Origin: Enemella evansiae
GTDB lineage: Bacteria; Pseudomonadota; Alphaproteobacteria; Rhodobacterales; Rhodobacteraceae
Assembly: GCA_017255395.1 (NCBI GenBank)
Contig: JAFKDC010000004.1
Span: forward strand, 186,001 to 250,000
DNA: 64,000 bases
Direction of reading: 5' to 3'
The notes below the pieces were generated by a model, which did no database searches, was not told where the DNA came from, and worked only from the letters and a program-made list of their open reading frames with translations. The position numbers and the translations under genes are program-made. Shown in pieces: positions 22,925 to 31,501 of this stretch; the first letter of the stretch is position 1; every line of letters starts with the position of its first letter.

Positions 22925-24037
22925 TCAGGCCCAGGGCGTCACGAGGTATTTCTCGCCGGTCCGCATCTGCCGGTAGTCCAGAACGGCCTCTTTGGTCAGC
23001 ATCTGCTCCAGCGAGACCCGCGTCTTGTAGTGGCTGGCGAAGGTGGTGGTGAGATTGTCGCGCACGCGCTGGCGCATCCGGCCCATGGTTTCCTGACCGG
23101 CGGACTGGAGGAAGGGGAACAGCAGCCAGCCGGACAGCGTCCAGCCAAAGCCGTAGCTGGGCGTCAGCGTGGTCGGGCCGGTGTCGAGGCGACCGTAGAT
23201 GAACATGCGCTTGGGCTGGTTCGAGCCATAGCGGGAGTATTCGCTCATCTGTTCGACGGCCACCCGTTCCATCGCCCTGAAGGCGGTGTCGACGAGTTTG
23301 CCGCCGCCGACGGGGTCGAAGCCGTAGAAGGCCCCGGTGTCCCGGATGGCATCGGTCAGACGCTCCATGAAGTCGTCGCGCGACTGGTCGACCACATGCT
23401 CCGCCCCGATCCCGCGCAGCAGATCGGCCTGTTCGCTCTTGCGCACGATGTTGACCAGGTCGAGGCCGTCTTCCTTGCAGATCCGCGTCAGCATCTGGCC
23501 GAGGTTCGAGGCGCCGACCGTGTGCAGGATGGCTTTCTGACCGTCCGCCCTGGCGTTCTCGACGAAGCCGAGCGCGGTCATCGGGTTGACGAAGGCGCTT
23601 GCCCCTTCCTCTGCCGTATGGTCGCCCAGAGGCAGGCACATGGTTGCATCGGCAAGGCAATACTGGCTGTAGGCATTGCCGGGCACGCAGGACACGCGCT
23701 GTCCCAGCAGCGCCTGCGCCGCCGCGCTGTCGCCGGCGGCGATGACCGTGCCCGCGCCCTCGTTTCCGGCGGGCAGCTTCAGCCCGTGCCGCGCCCGGGA
23801 CGCGGCATTGATGGGCTCGGGCATCTTCGCCACGAATTTGCCGGGGCTGTAGTCGGCGGTCTCCATGTCGGCGCCGCCAACCAGAATGGCCAGGTCGGAG
23901 GGGTTGATTGGGGCGGCTTCCATTTTCACCAGCACCTGGTTGCCGGTGGGATCCGCAACGGTGACGTCTTCGAGCGCGACGGTCAGTGTGCCATCCGCGT
24001 CAAGCGTGGTGAAGAGCTGTTTGCCGGTCGTGGCCAT
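22925..24037 (-). CDS. Zinc-binding/MDR-family dehydrogenase (NADPH:quinone oxidoreductase-like)
   Basis: 370 aa. A GroES-like N-terminal domain (VKMEAAPINPSDLAIL and LPAGNEGAGTVIAAGD) precedes a Rossmann domain (ILHTVGASNLGQMLTRICKEDG). Zinc ligands of alcohol dehydrogenases are not evident, so a quinone oxidoreductase or enoyl reductase type is more likely than an alcohol dehydrogenase. The start at 24037 has GGAGAA about 8 bp upstream. It is a single gene; a dyad resembling TetR-family operators lies 46 bp upstream. Substrate unknown. Confidence 0.85.
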   Translation of the reverse strand: MATTGKQLFTTLDADGTLTVALEDVTVADPTGNQVLVKMEAAPINPSDLAILVGGADMETADYSPGKFVAKMPEPINAASRARHGLKLPAGNEGAGTVIAAGDSAAAQALLGQRVSCVPGNAYSQYCLADATMCLPLGDHTAEEGASAFVNPMTALGFVENARADGQKAILHTVGASNLGQMLTRICKEDGLDLVNIVRKSEQADLLRGIGAEHVVDQSRDDFMERLTDAIRDTGAFYGFDPVGGGKLVDTAFRAMERVAVEQMSEYSRYGSNQPKRMFIYGRLDTGPTTLTPSYGFGWTLSGWLLFPFLQSAGQETMGRMRQRVRDNLTTTFASHYKTRVSLEQMLTKEAVLDYRQMRTGEKYLVTPWA

Positions 24038-24080
24038 GATTGGGTTCTCCTTCATCCGTGAGTGACTTGGATTGATAAGT

Positions 24081-24094
24081 AAACCGAACGGTTC
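24081..24094. promoter_or_regulatory. TetR-type operator candidate upstream of the MDR dehydrogenase
   Basis: AAACCGAACGGTTC contains the dyad ACCG-AA-CGGT, a form common in operators of TetR-family repressors that control oxidoreductases. No TetR gene is in the window, so the regulator would be encoded elsewhere. Confidence 0.4.
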
Positions 24095-24473
24095 AGATTG
24101 CACGCCTCATCGGCACGGGTTCCGGGCGGTATGGGGTCACGTTTCGGTGAGGCCCGGCGGACGGATCGACCTGACCGCGGTCACCGGCCCGTGCTCCGCG
24201 ATCCGCGCGCGCTTGTGCCATCAGGGGTCCGCCACCTCGGCGGGCCGGGCGGGATGACCTTCGGCAGCCCTTCGACGGTGGAGGTGACCTGTTCTGGCGC
24301 GACAGCGATGACGATCGCGGCGACACCGGGAAACACCTTCACGGGCTGCGCGCCCGCGCCGCTTCAGCGGTATCTTGGATCAGGATCTGAACGGGCTTTC
24401 CGCGCAGCAGCGCGACGGCCAGTTCCTGCATCAGCCCTCGGTCCGGTGGTCGGATCCCTGCCGGACGATGGCG
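24095..24473. other. Gap between the MDR dehydrogenase promoter and the Slam gene
   Basis: About 380 bases with no convincing gene. Short frames on either strand are Arg/Pro-rich and look like noise. A minus-strand stretch around 24260-24330 reads VFPGVAAIVIAVAPEQVTST, which is protein-like and could be a remnant of a lost gene, but it has no start or flanking homology I can recognise. Confidence 0.35.
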
Positions 24474-25802
24474 TCAGAACCGCCGGGTGATGCCCAGCAA
24501 CGCGCGGTGGTTTTCGTAGCTGTACAGGTCGTTGGTCGAGTCCTGCCGCTCTGCGCCCAGTTCGAGCACCGGCGCAAAGCCCGCGACCGCCCAGTCGCGG
24601 TGCGTCAGCTTCAGGGTCAGGCTCTGGCGCCGGTCCTCGCGCACAATGCCCAGCAGGCGGTCGGGCCCCTCGCGCTCATGGCGGCCAAGCGCCAGCGTCA
24701 GCTCGGCGAGCAGCCCCCCTTCGAAGGCGTAGCGCGCGCCCAGCGTCACCGCTCCGCCTTGCCCCGCTTCGGTTGCAAGCACGCTTTCGGTTCGCTCCAG
24801 TTGCAAACCGAAGCTGAGTTGCAGCCGGGGCGTGACCGTATGGCTGAGCGATGCGGCGGCAATGGATCGGGTCGCGGGCTCGGTGCCGGGTGCCTCATAG
24901 TCGGTGCGCTCGCGGATCAGAGTCAGGTTGAGAGCGCTGCGCGCCCGGGCGTCGATGGACCGGCCCCAGGTCAGGTAGACGCCGCGCGTGTTGGCGTAGG
25001 GCTCACCGTCGATCCAGCGCTTGCCAAGGGTGAGCCCGGCGCCCAGTCTGCGGTTGCGGTCGCCGAGGTGCAGCAGCCCCAGCTCTGCCCGCGCCTGAAC
25101 GTCGTCGGGCGCCCCCTCTTCGTACAGCCGCGCATCGATGGCAGTCCCCAGTCGCAGCCTGAGATCCGGTCCCAGTTGGGGAAGGGCGGCAAGCCCGAGG
25201 CCAAGCTCGATCCCCCGGGCCGGTTGCGCGCGCGATCCGTCCTTCAGCTTGAAGGGCAGGTCGCCGATCAGGATGGTGTCAGAGGCGGTTCGTTTCGCCG
25301 GGTTGCTCTCGGGCACGATGGCGAAGCGAAAGTTGCCTTCCCAGACCCGGGCCCGATCAATCCGGTCAATGCGCCGCGTCACCTCGGTGGCAAGCGGCGG
25401 CGGCAGCGCGGCACCGCGCGCGAGGGCATAGTGGTAACGCGCGCGCTCGGGCTGGCCCGCCGCCTCCAGCGCGTTGGCGAGTTCCAGGCGGTAGGTGACG
25501 GCATCGGGCGCAAGAGAGACCAGCCGGTCGAGAAAGGGCTGCGCGGCGCGGGGACGGCCCTGCCGGACATGCGCCATGGACAGCGCCCAGAGACGGCGCA
25601 ACTCGGCTTCGCGCACCGCTTGCGGCCCCAAGCCTTGCAAGGCGGAAATAGCGGTGCCGTAGTCGCCTGCATTGACCTGCGCCTCGGCGCGGGCCAGCGC
25701 GTCCTCCGGCTGCTGCGCCGGTGCCTGCGACACCAGCGCCAGGGCAAGGAAAAGGCCCGCGAGCAGGCGCCGCGCGCCCTGTGCCGCGAGCCTTGTCATC
25801 AT
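24474..25802 (-). CDS. Slam-family surface lipoprotein assembly modifier (outer-membrane translocator)
   Basis: 442 aa. A signal peptide (about residues 1-30) precedes a TPR-like helical region (about 35-140, ALARAEAQVNAGDYGTAISALQGL) and a C-terminal beta-barrel that ends in the Slam/DUF560 signature (NDLYSYENHRALLGITRRF) with terminal aromatic residue. Slam proteins sit in the outer membrane and move lipoproteins with a TbpB-like barrel to the cell surface (type XI secretion). The gene immediately upstream encodes just such a lipoprotein and its stop codon overlaps this start (ATGA). Pairing of a Slam with its substrate is the known arrangement. Confidence 0.88.
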   Translation of the reverse strand: MMTRLAAQGARRLLAGLFLALALVSQAPAQQPEDALARAEAQVNAGDYGTAISALQGLGPQAVREAELRRLWALSMAHVRQGRPRAAQPFLDRLVSLAPDAVTYRLELANALEAAGQPERARYHYALARGAALPPPLATEVTRRIDRIDRARVWEGNFRFAIVPESNPAKRTASDTILIGDLPFKLKDGSRAQPARGIELGLGLAALPQLGPDLRLRLGTAIDARLYEEGAPDDVQARAELGLLHLGDRNRRLGAGLTLGKRWIDGEPYANTRGVYLTWGRSIDARARSALNLTLIRERTDYEAPGTEPATRSIAAASLSHTVTPRLQLSFGLQLERTESVLATEAGQGGAVTLGARYAFEGGLLAELTLALGRHEREGPDRLLGIVREDRRQSLTLKLTHRDWAVAGFAPVLELGAERQDSTNDLYSYENHRALLGITRRF

Positions 25803-26488
25803 TCCTGTTCGATGTAGTAGGTGCCTGCGATGGCGCCGTCGAATATCGCCGGATTGGCCGAGTCCGGCAGGTTGTAACCGCCGACCACCGGCCCAAGCGC
25901 GGCTTCACCGGCATCGCCGAAGAACGACCCGCCGAGCATGATATTCGTGTCGGCCGTGGTGCCGCCCTGACTCAGTTCGCCGGTGAGGGTGACGGTCAGC
26001 GCCCCGACCTGTGTCTCGGGGACGGAGACGCCGGCCACCTCCATCGCGGGATTGACCACCCGGCTGATGGACCCGCCGAAGCTGTCGTCCACGGTCAGCG
26101 TGCCGTCGATGGCGCCGGTTTCGCCGGTCACCAGCGTGCCGGTGAAACCCGACGCGGTCCCGGAGAACGGGTTGGTGGTCTGTCCGTCACGCCAGGCTAC
26201 ATCGAGGTTCAGGTCGCCCTCGACCTCGCCGATGGTCGTGGTCGGGTCGGTCACGTCCACCTTCAGCCGTCCGGCATAGGAGGCGTTGATCTCGGTCGGC
26301 ATGTTCGACGTCGGAGCCTTGGCGGTGACGCGGTCGAACTCGGTGTCGAAGCTTGAGCCACCGCCGCCGCCGCCACCGCCCCCACCGGCTCCGCCGCCGC
26401 CGCCACCGCTGCTGCTACCCAAACAGCCGGACAGCGATGTGCCAAGCACCAGCACCAGGCCGAGCCGCCCAAGATTTGCAATGCGCAT
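25799..26488 (-). CDS. Slam-dependent surface lipoprotein with TbpB-like barrel
   Basis: 229 aa. Lipobox LSGC with lipidated Cys22, a glycine-rich flexible linker (about residues 26-45), then a single eight-stranded-barrel domain of the transferrin-binding protein B type: AKAPTSNMPTEINASYAGRL, the GTASGFTGTLV strand, and the closing GGSFFGDAGEAALGPVVGGY ending in GTYYIEQE. This C-terminal barrel is the part recognised by Slam. Surface ligands of alphaproteobacterial members are mostly unknown. A GAGG ribosome site is 9 bp upstream. Expression is probably from the AT-rich promoter region at 26490-26520, shared with the divergent sensor kinase. Confidence 0.85.
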   Translation of the reverse strand: MRIANLGRLGLVLVLGTSLSGCLGSSSGGGGGGAGGGGGGGGGGSSFDTEFDRVTAKAPTSNMPTEINASYAGRLKVDVTDPTTTIGEVEGDLNLDVAWRDGQTTNPFSGTASGFTGTLVTGETGAIDGTLTVDDSFGGSISRVVNPAMEVAGVSVPETQVGALTVTLTGELSQGGTTADTNIMLGGSFFGDAGEAALGPVVGGYNLPDSANPAIFDGAIAGTYYIEQE

Positions 26489-26550
26489 CCCTATTATCCT
26501 CTATATATTGATAATTAACCCTTTTGGCGTCCGAAAATTGCGCTGTCTCT

Positions 26551-26564
26551 CCCCTGTTCAGGGG
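26551..26564. promoter_or_regulatory. Palindrome between the surface lipoprotein and sensor kinase genes
   Basis: CCCCTG-TT-CAGGGG is a perfect 14-bp palindrome in the 153-bp divergent promoter region. A NarL/LuxR-type regulator such as the one at 28852 could use it. Confidence 0.5.
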
Positions 26565-26641
26565 TATTCAAGTAAAAAAACTGGTATTAAGCTTCTCGAA
26601 TGTTTGGTTTCTGATGTTTCTCGCGACATGGCACCCACCGG

Positions 26642-28852
26642 ATGAAGCAAGCCTATTCCCCGACCCTGTTCGCAGCGTCGGCGCTGGCGCTTGGGCTTGT
26701 GGCCGCGCTTCTGGTGCTTTGGGTCGCGCTCGGTCAGCCCTGGCTTGGGGTGCGGCTCGTCGCCGGGCCGGACGGCAGCGCCATTGTCTATTCGGTCCAT
26801 CCTGACGGCCCCGCCGAGGGCCGGGTCCCCCAGGGTTCGAGGCTTCTTTCCGTCGCCGCGCCCGGCCTCACGGCCCTGCCGGTCGATGCCCGGGACCTGA
26901 CCGAGGAACCCGACGCGCTGCCAGGCCCAGAGGCGATGCGCGCTTTCTTTGCCCGGCAGGACGCGCTGCACGCCCGTCTCGCAGCACCCGCAGTGCATCT
27001 TCTGGTGCAGCCCCAAGGCGCGACCGACCCCGTCATGCAAGAGGTCCGGCCGGCGTCTTTCCGGCCTCTTGACGACCTGCCGGGTGTCTTCTGGGTCCAG
27101 CTTGGTGTGGGGCTCGCAGGCGTCGCCCTGGGGGGCTGGGTCATGGCTTTGCGGCGCGAAGACCGGGCGGTGCAGTTCTTCGGGCTTGCAGGTCTGGGCC
27201 TGATGATTTCCGCTGACGCGGCTGCGCTTTACAGCACCCGCGAGCTTGCGCTCGGCACCGGGGTCTTCACCACAGCCTCGCGGCTGAACTACCTCGGGAC
27301 GCTTGTCTTCGGGATCGGCATGATCAACCTCTTCCTGATCTATCCGGCCCGGCTTGCCGGGCGCATGGTGCTCTGGTGCGTCACGGCAGTTTTTTCCATC
27401 TGCATCCTGGCCGTCCTCGTCGACTGGCCGGACGCGTTGCTGGACCGACAGGCGCCCGTTGCCCTCGCCATGCTGATCCTGCTGGCCGCGGTTCTGGCGC
27501 AGGCGGTGGTGAACCGGCGCAATCCCACGGCGCGGGCGATGCTGGGGTGGTTCGGCCTTTCCGTGCTTGTGGGGGCCGGCGGTTTCGGCCTGACCGTCAC
27601 CCTTCCCCTGCTGATGGGCGTACCGCCGCGCCTTTCACAGGGACATGCCTTCCTCTTCTTCCTGGTGATTTTTGTCGGCCTCGCCATGGGGATCGCCCGC
27701 TACCGGCTTTTCGATTTGTCGGACTGGTCGTTCCGCATTCTGTTCTACATGGGCGGCCTCCTCTTGCTGCTGGTGCTCGACGCGGCGCTGATCCTTGGGC
27801 TTGCGCTTGACCGGGCGCCCGCGCTCGGCCTCGCGCTTGCGGTGGTGGGTCTGGTCTATCTGCCGCTTCGCGACGTGTTGGCCCGCTGGCTGCGCAACGA
27901 CCGCGGACTGGGGCGCGAAGAGCTGTTCGCGCTGGTCGGCGATGTGGCGCTGGCCACCCGGGCAGAGGACCGCGACGCGGCGCTGCAGATCCTGTTGCGG
28001 CGCCTCTTCGATCCGCTTCGCATCGAGCACGGCCCCCCGGCCTTCGATGTGGTGGGCCTGCGCAACGGTGGCGAAACGCTCGATATCCCGCTGCCCCACG
28101 GGCTGCCGGGCATCCGCCTGCACTGGGCGCGGCAGGGGCGCACCCTGTTCAGCCGACGCGACGAACGGCTGGCGCGCAGTGTTGTCGGGATGCTCGACCG
28201 TTCCATCGCACGGCAGCGCGTCCATGACGCCGCCGTCGAAACCGAGCGCCGCCGCATCAACCGCGACATGCATGACAATATCGGGGTGCAGTTGCTGGGG
28301 GCGCTGCACTCTTCGGACACCGAGCGGAAGGATACGCTGATCCGTCAGACCCTGGCGGACCTGCGGCAGATCGTGTCGAACCCGGCGGAGGACGGAGCGG
28401 TTCTGGCGCAGTTGCTGGCGGATCTCCGGCGGGAGATCGGCGACCACCTTGAAGCGGCAGGGCTTGGAATGGTGTGGCAGGACAGCGGCCTGGGCGCTGC
28501 GGATAGGCCGCAGATCATGCTCACGCCGCTTCAGGTGCAAACCGTCCGTGCGCTGTTGCGAGAGACTGTCAGCAATGCTTTGCGCCATTCCAAAGCCCGC
28601 AATGTGCAGCTTCGGTTTGTTCCACTTCCGGGCGACAGGCTTCGGCTGATCGTCGAGGACGACGGTACCGGCGCCGGGGGCGACTGGCTGCGTCAGGGCA
28701 GCGGGCTTGCCAATCTGCGCTTTCGCGTCGAGGCCTGCGGCGGCACGCTGGAGATAGAGCCCGCGCGGGGTGGCACGCGGGTGCTTGCCACCCTGCCGCT
28801 TGCCGGGGTGTCCGAGCCCGGTACGGTCGGGCTTGAGAGGGCGGCAGGCTGA
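26642..28852 (+). CDS. Membrane sensor histidine kinase with PDZ-like domain and 7TM-type sensor (HisKA_3)
   Basis: 736 aa. After a N-terminal TM (about 8-32) comes a periplasmic region with a PDZ-like segment (WLGVRLV, VHPDGPAEGRVPQGSRLLSV). About seven further TM helices follow (about 150-410). The cytoplasmic part has a GAF-like stretch and a HisKA_3 dimerisation motif ERRRINRDMHDNIGVQLLG with the phospho-His near 544, then a HATPase domain (RETVSNALRHS, and GSGLANLRFRVEACGG). This is the NarX/DesK class of kinases working with LuxR-type regulators. Its stop codon overlaps the start of the regulator gene by one base. The signal is unknown; the PDZ-like part may read envelope proteins. Confidence 0.88.
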   Translation: MKQAYSPTLFAASALALGLVAALLVLWVALGQPWLGVRLVAGPDGSAIVYSVHPDGPAEGRVPQGSRLLSVAAPGLTALPVDARDLTEEPDALPGPEAMRAFFARQDALHARLAAPAVHLLVQPQGATDPVMQEVRPASFRPLDDLPGVFWVQLGVGLAGVALGGWVMALRREDRAVQFFGLAGLGLMISADAAALYSTRELALGTGVFTTASRLNYLGTLVFGIGMINLFLIYPARLAGRMVLWCVTAVFSICILAVLVDWPDALLDRQAPVALAMLILLAAVLAQAVVNRRNPTARAMLGWFGLSVLVGAGGFGLTVTLPLLMGVPPRLSQGHAFLFFLVIFVGLAMGIARYRLFDLSDWSFRILFYMGGLLLLLVLDAALILGLALDRAPALGLALAVVGLVYLPLRDVLARWLRNDRGLGREELFALVGDVALATRAEDRDAALQILLRRLFDPLRIEHGPPAFDVVGLRNGGETLDIPLPHGLPGIRLHWARQGRTLFSRRDERLARSVVGMLDRSIARQRVHDAAVETERRRINRDMHDNIGVQLLGALHSSDTERKDTLIRQTLADLRQIVSNPAEDGAVLAQLLADLRREIGDHLEAAGLGMVWQDSGLGAADRPQIMLTPLQVQTVRALLRETVSNALRHSKARNVQLRFVPLPGDRLRLIVEDDGTGAGGDWLRQGSGLANLRFRVEACGGTLEIEPARGGTRVLATLPLAGVSEPGTVGLERAAG

Positions 28853-29505
28853 TGCGGGTTCTCGTCGTCGAAGATATCGCCGAGACCCGCCGCTGGCTTT
28901 GCGCCATCGTCGAAGAGGTCTTTGCCGGCGCGCAGCTGTCGCAGGCCGAAACGCTGCGACAGGCCCGCGGGCTGCTGGAACAGCCGCAGGATCTGGCGCT
29001 TGTCGATCTGGGTCTGCCGGACGGGTCGGGCCTCGACCTGCTGCGGCAGATCAGGGACAGCGGCGCCGCCACGATCTGCGTCGTCACCACCGTGCTGGGT
29101 GACGATGCCAGTGTCGTGGGCGCGCTTTCCGCCGGGGCGCAGGGCTATCTTCTCAAGGAAAACCCGGCCTCGCTGCTGGCCCACCAGCTGCGCCAGATCC
29201 ATCTGGGGCTGCCCGCGCTGTCACCCTCTATCGCGCGGCGCATCATGGAGCATTTCAGCCTGACCGGCCCCAGCGCGCCGCCCACCCACGGGCTGACTGG
29301 TCGCGAGACCGAGGTCCTGGCGCTGATCTCGCGCGGGCTGCGCAACGCCGAGGTGGCACGCGAACTCGGCCTCGCGGAGACGACGGTGGCCAGCTACATC
29401 AAGGCGATCTATGCCAAGCTCGGCATTTCCTCGCGCGCAGAGGCGTCGTGGCATGCAACGCGGCTCGGGCTCAACCGCGACGGCAGGGGCACCCGGCGCG
29501 GCTAG
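28852..29505 (+). CDS. NarL/LuxR-family response regulator
   Basis: 217 aa. A receiver (VLVVEDIAETRRWLCAIVEE, phospho-acceptor Asp52 in ALVDLGLPDG, Lys in YLLKENPA) is joined to a LuxR HTH (LTGRETEVLALISRGLRNAEVARELGLAETTVASYIKAIYAKL). It is translationally coupled to the kinase by a TGATG junction, so the two form a two-component system. The targets probably include its own divergent promoter region and perhaps the neighbouring surface lipoprotein/Slam pair. Confidence 0.93.
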   Translation: MRVLVVEDIAETRRWLCAIVEEVFAGAQLSQAETLRQARGLLEQPQDLALVDLGLPDGSGLDLLRQIRDSGAATICVVTTVLGDDASVVGALSAGAQGYLLKENPASLLAHQLRQIHLGLPALSPSIARRIMEHFSLTGPSAPPTHGLTGRETEVLALISRGLRNAEVARELGLAETTVASYIKAIYAKLGISSRAEASWHATRLGLNRDGRGTRRG

Positions 29506-29815
29506 GTGTTCGATCCTACGGTTTGTGCGTGCGCTCCTTTCCTGGGAATGGACGGATGCCCGATGGGGCAAACGCCTCACGGCAGCGCCGCTTATTGTTT
29601 CCCGGCAGGCATTGGCGCCGCAAACCTGCCGAAGGGCAGGCACGGCGCCAGCGCTGCCATACAGCGTTCTCGGGTTTCGCCTGGGCAGCGGGGGCCGTAA
29701 CTGGACGTCACTCCACGGTTGCGCCGTTGCGTCATGGCCGCTTGCCCTTGTCAACGCTGCCAAAAAAACGAACACTCGCGGACAGAGACGGAGATTGTCC
29801 GACAGGGAGACCACC
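29506..29815. other. Gap upstream of the peptide-type ABC importer operon
   Basis: 310 bases with no gene and no clear repeat. It must hold the importer promoter and any terminator of the two-component system. I could not place -35/-10 boxes with confidence. The end, AGGGAGA at 29804-29810, is the ribosome site of the next gene. Confidence 0.4.
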
Positions 29816-31396
29816 ATGAAAAAGACATTTGCCCTTTCCATGATCGGCGCGCTGATGGCGACCACGGTGCCGCTGGGTGCCGAGACGCTTCGCTGGGCGC
29901 GCGCCGGGGATGCGCTGACGCTGGACCCGCACGCCCAGAACGAGGGCCCGACCCACACCATCCGCCACCAGATGTACGAGCCGCTGATCATCCGTGACGT
30001 GACCGGCGCCTTCGAGCCCGCGCTTGCCACCGACTGGGCGCCCAAGGAAGACGACCCGACCGTCTGGGTTTTCAATCTCCGCGAGGGCGTCAAATTCCAC
30101 GACGGGGCGGATTTCACCGCCGAGGACGTGGTCTTCAGCTTCGAGCGCGCCATGCAGCCGAACTCGGACATGAAAGAGCTGATCAACTCGATCACCGAGG
30201 TGCGCGCGGTGGACGACTACACCGTCGAGATGGTCACCAACGGGCCGAACCCGATCCTGCCGGCGAACCTGACCAACCTCTTCATCATGGACAAAGGCTG
30301 GGCCGAGGCCAACGACACCGCCGAGGTGCAGGATTTCGAGGGCGGCGAGATCACCTATGCCACCACGAACGTCAACGGCACCGGCCCCTACAAGCTGCAA
30401 AGCCGCGAGCCGGACGTGCGCACGGTCATGACCATCAACGAGGATTACTGGGGCCGCGACCAGTTCCCGATGGAGGTGACAGAGATCGTCTATACCCCGA
30501 TCCAGAACCCCGCGACCCGCGTCGCGGCGATGCTGTCGGGCGAGGTCGATTTCCTGCAGGACATGCCGGTGCAGGATCTCGAACGGGTCGAAAACGGCGA
30601 TGGCCTGACGGTCAAGCAGGCGCCGCAGAACCGGGTGATCTTCTTCGGCCTGAACATGGGTCCCGAGGACATCGAGGGGGACAACGTCGACGGCAAGAAC
30701 CCCTTGTCGGATGTGCGCGTGCGCAAGGCCATGTCCATGGCGATCAACCGCGATGCGATCCAGCAGGTCGTGATGCGCGGCCAGTCGATCCCGGCAGGCA
30801 TGATCGCGCCTCCCTTCGTCAACGGCTGGACCGCCGAGATGGATGCCGAAAGCGTGACCGACGTCGCGGGCGCCAAGGCGCTGATGGAAGAGGCGGGCTA
30901 CGGCGACGGCTTCTCGATCCGGCTCGATTGCCCGAACGACCGCTACATCAACGACGAGGCGATCTGTCAGGCCGCCGTGGGGATGCTGGGCCAGATCGGC
31001 GTCACCGTGAACCTCGACGCCAAGCCCAAGGCGCAGCACTTCCCGCTGATTTCCGACGGCGGAACCGATTTCTACATGCTGGGCTGGGGTGTGCCGACCT
31101 ACGATTCCGAATACATCTTCAACTTCCTCGTGCACGGCCGTGAAAGCGACATCGGCACGTGGAACGCCACCGGCTACGACAACGACGATCTCGATGCCCG
31201 CATCAAGGCGCTGGCCTCGAACACCGATCTCGAAGCCCGCGACGCCGAAATCGCAGAGATCTGGCGGATCGTTCAGGATGAGGCACTGTACATCCCGATC
31301 CACCACCAGGTGCTGAACTGGGGCATGTCCGAGAAGTTCGGGATCGAGGTCGACCCCGAGGATCAGCCCAAGGTGAAATACTTCACCGTGAACTGA
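29816..31396 (+). CDS. Family 5 ABC solute-binding protein (peptide/nickel type), copy 1
   Basis: 526 aa. Signal peptide (about residues 1-24), then the family 5 binding-protein fold: DALTLDPHAQNEGPT, the signature-like REGVKFHDGADFTAEDVVFSFERA, and RKAMSMAINRDAI. It captures the substrate in the periplasm. The start at 29816 has AGGGAGA at 5 bp. It is the first gene of an importer operon; the next gene encodes a paralogous binding protein that shares its domain order and a nearly identical CPNDRYxNDEAxCQA segment. A hairpin follows its stop codon, consistent with higher expression of the binding protein. Substrate unknown. Confidence 0.92.
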   Translation: MKKTFALSMIGALMATTVPLGAETLRWARAGDALTLDPHAQNEGPTHTIRHQMYEPLIIRDVTGAFEPALATDWAPKEDDPTVWVFNLREGVKFHDGADFTAEDVVFSFERAMQPNSDMKELINSITEVRAVDDYTVEMVTNGPNPILPANLTNLFIMDKGWAEANDTAEVQDFEGGEITYATTNVNGTGPYKLQSREPDVRTVMTINEDYWGRDQFPMEVTEIVYTPIQNPATRVAAMLSGEVDFLQDMPVQDLERVENGDGLTVKQAPQNRVIFFGLNMGPEDIEGDNVDGKNPLSDVRVRKAMSMAINRDAIQQVVMRGQSIPAGMIAPPFVNGWTAEMDAESVTDVAGAKALMEEAGYGDGFSIRLDCPNDRYINDEAICQAAVGMLGQIGVTVNLDAKPKAQHFPLISDGGTDFYMLGWGVPTYDSEYIFNFLVHGRESDIGTWNATGYDNDDLDARIKALASNTDLEARDAEIAEIWRIVQDEALYIPIHHQVLNWGMSEKFGIEVDPEDQPKVKYFTVN

Positions 31397-31405
31397 TCGG
31401 GCTTT

Positions 31406-31430
31406 CCCGCGCGTCTTGGTGGCGCGCGGG
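31406..31430 (+). terminator. Intercistronic hairpin between the two binding-protein genes
   Basis: CCCGCGCG (31406-31413) and CGCGCGGG (31423-31430) form a perfect 8-bp stem with a 9-nt loop, 9 bp after the first stop codon. Lacking a strong T tract, it may act as an attenuator or mRNA stabiliser within the operon. Confidence 0.55.
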
Positions 31431-31501
31431 GATTCGTGTTCTACTTGATCCGCGAACGCCGCGCCGGTGCAGATCGGCGCGGCCCCGGGGGAGGAACCAT
31501 C

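Noticed and set aside
24095-24473. Possible decayed gene with the reading VFPGVAAIVIAVAPEQ on the minus strand
   Set aside because: The protein-like stretch is short, has no start, stop logic or recognisable family; I cannot call a pseudogene.
26340-26412. A short tandem repeat of GCC/GGC triplets
   Set aside because: It simply encodes the glycine-rich linker of the surface lipoprotein, in frame, a usual feature of these proteins.
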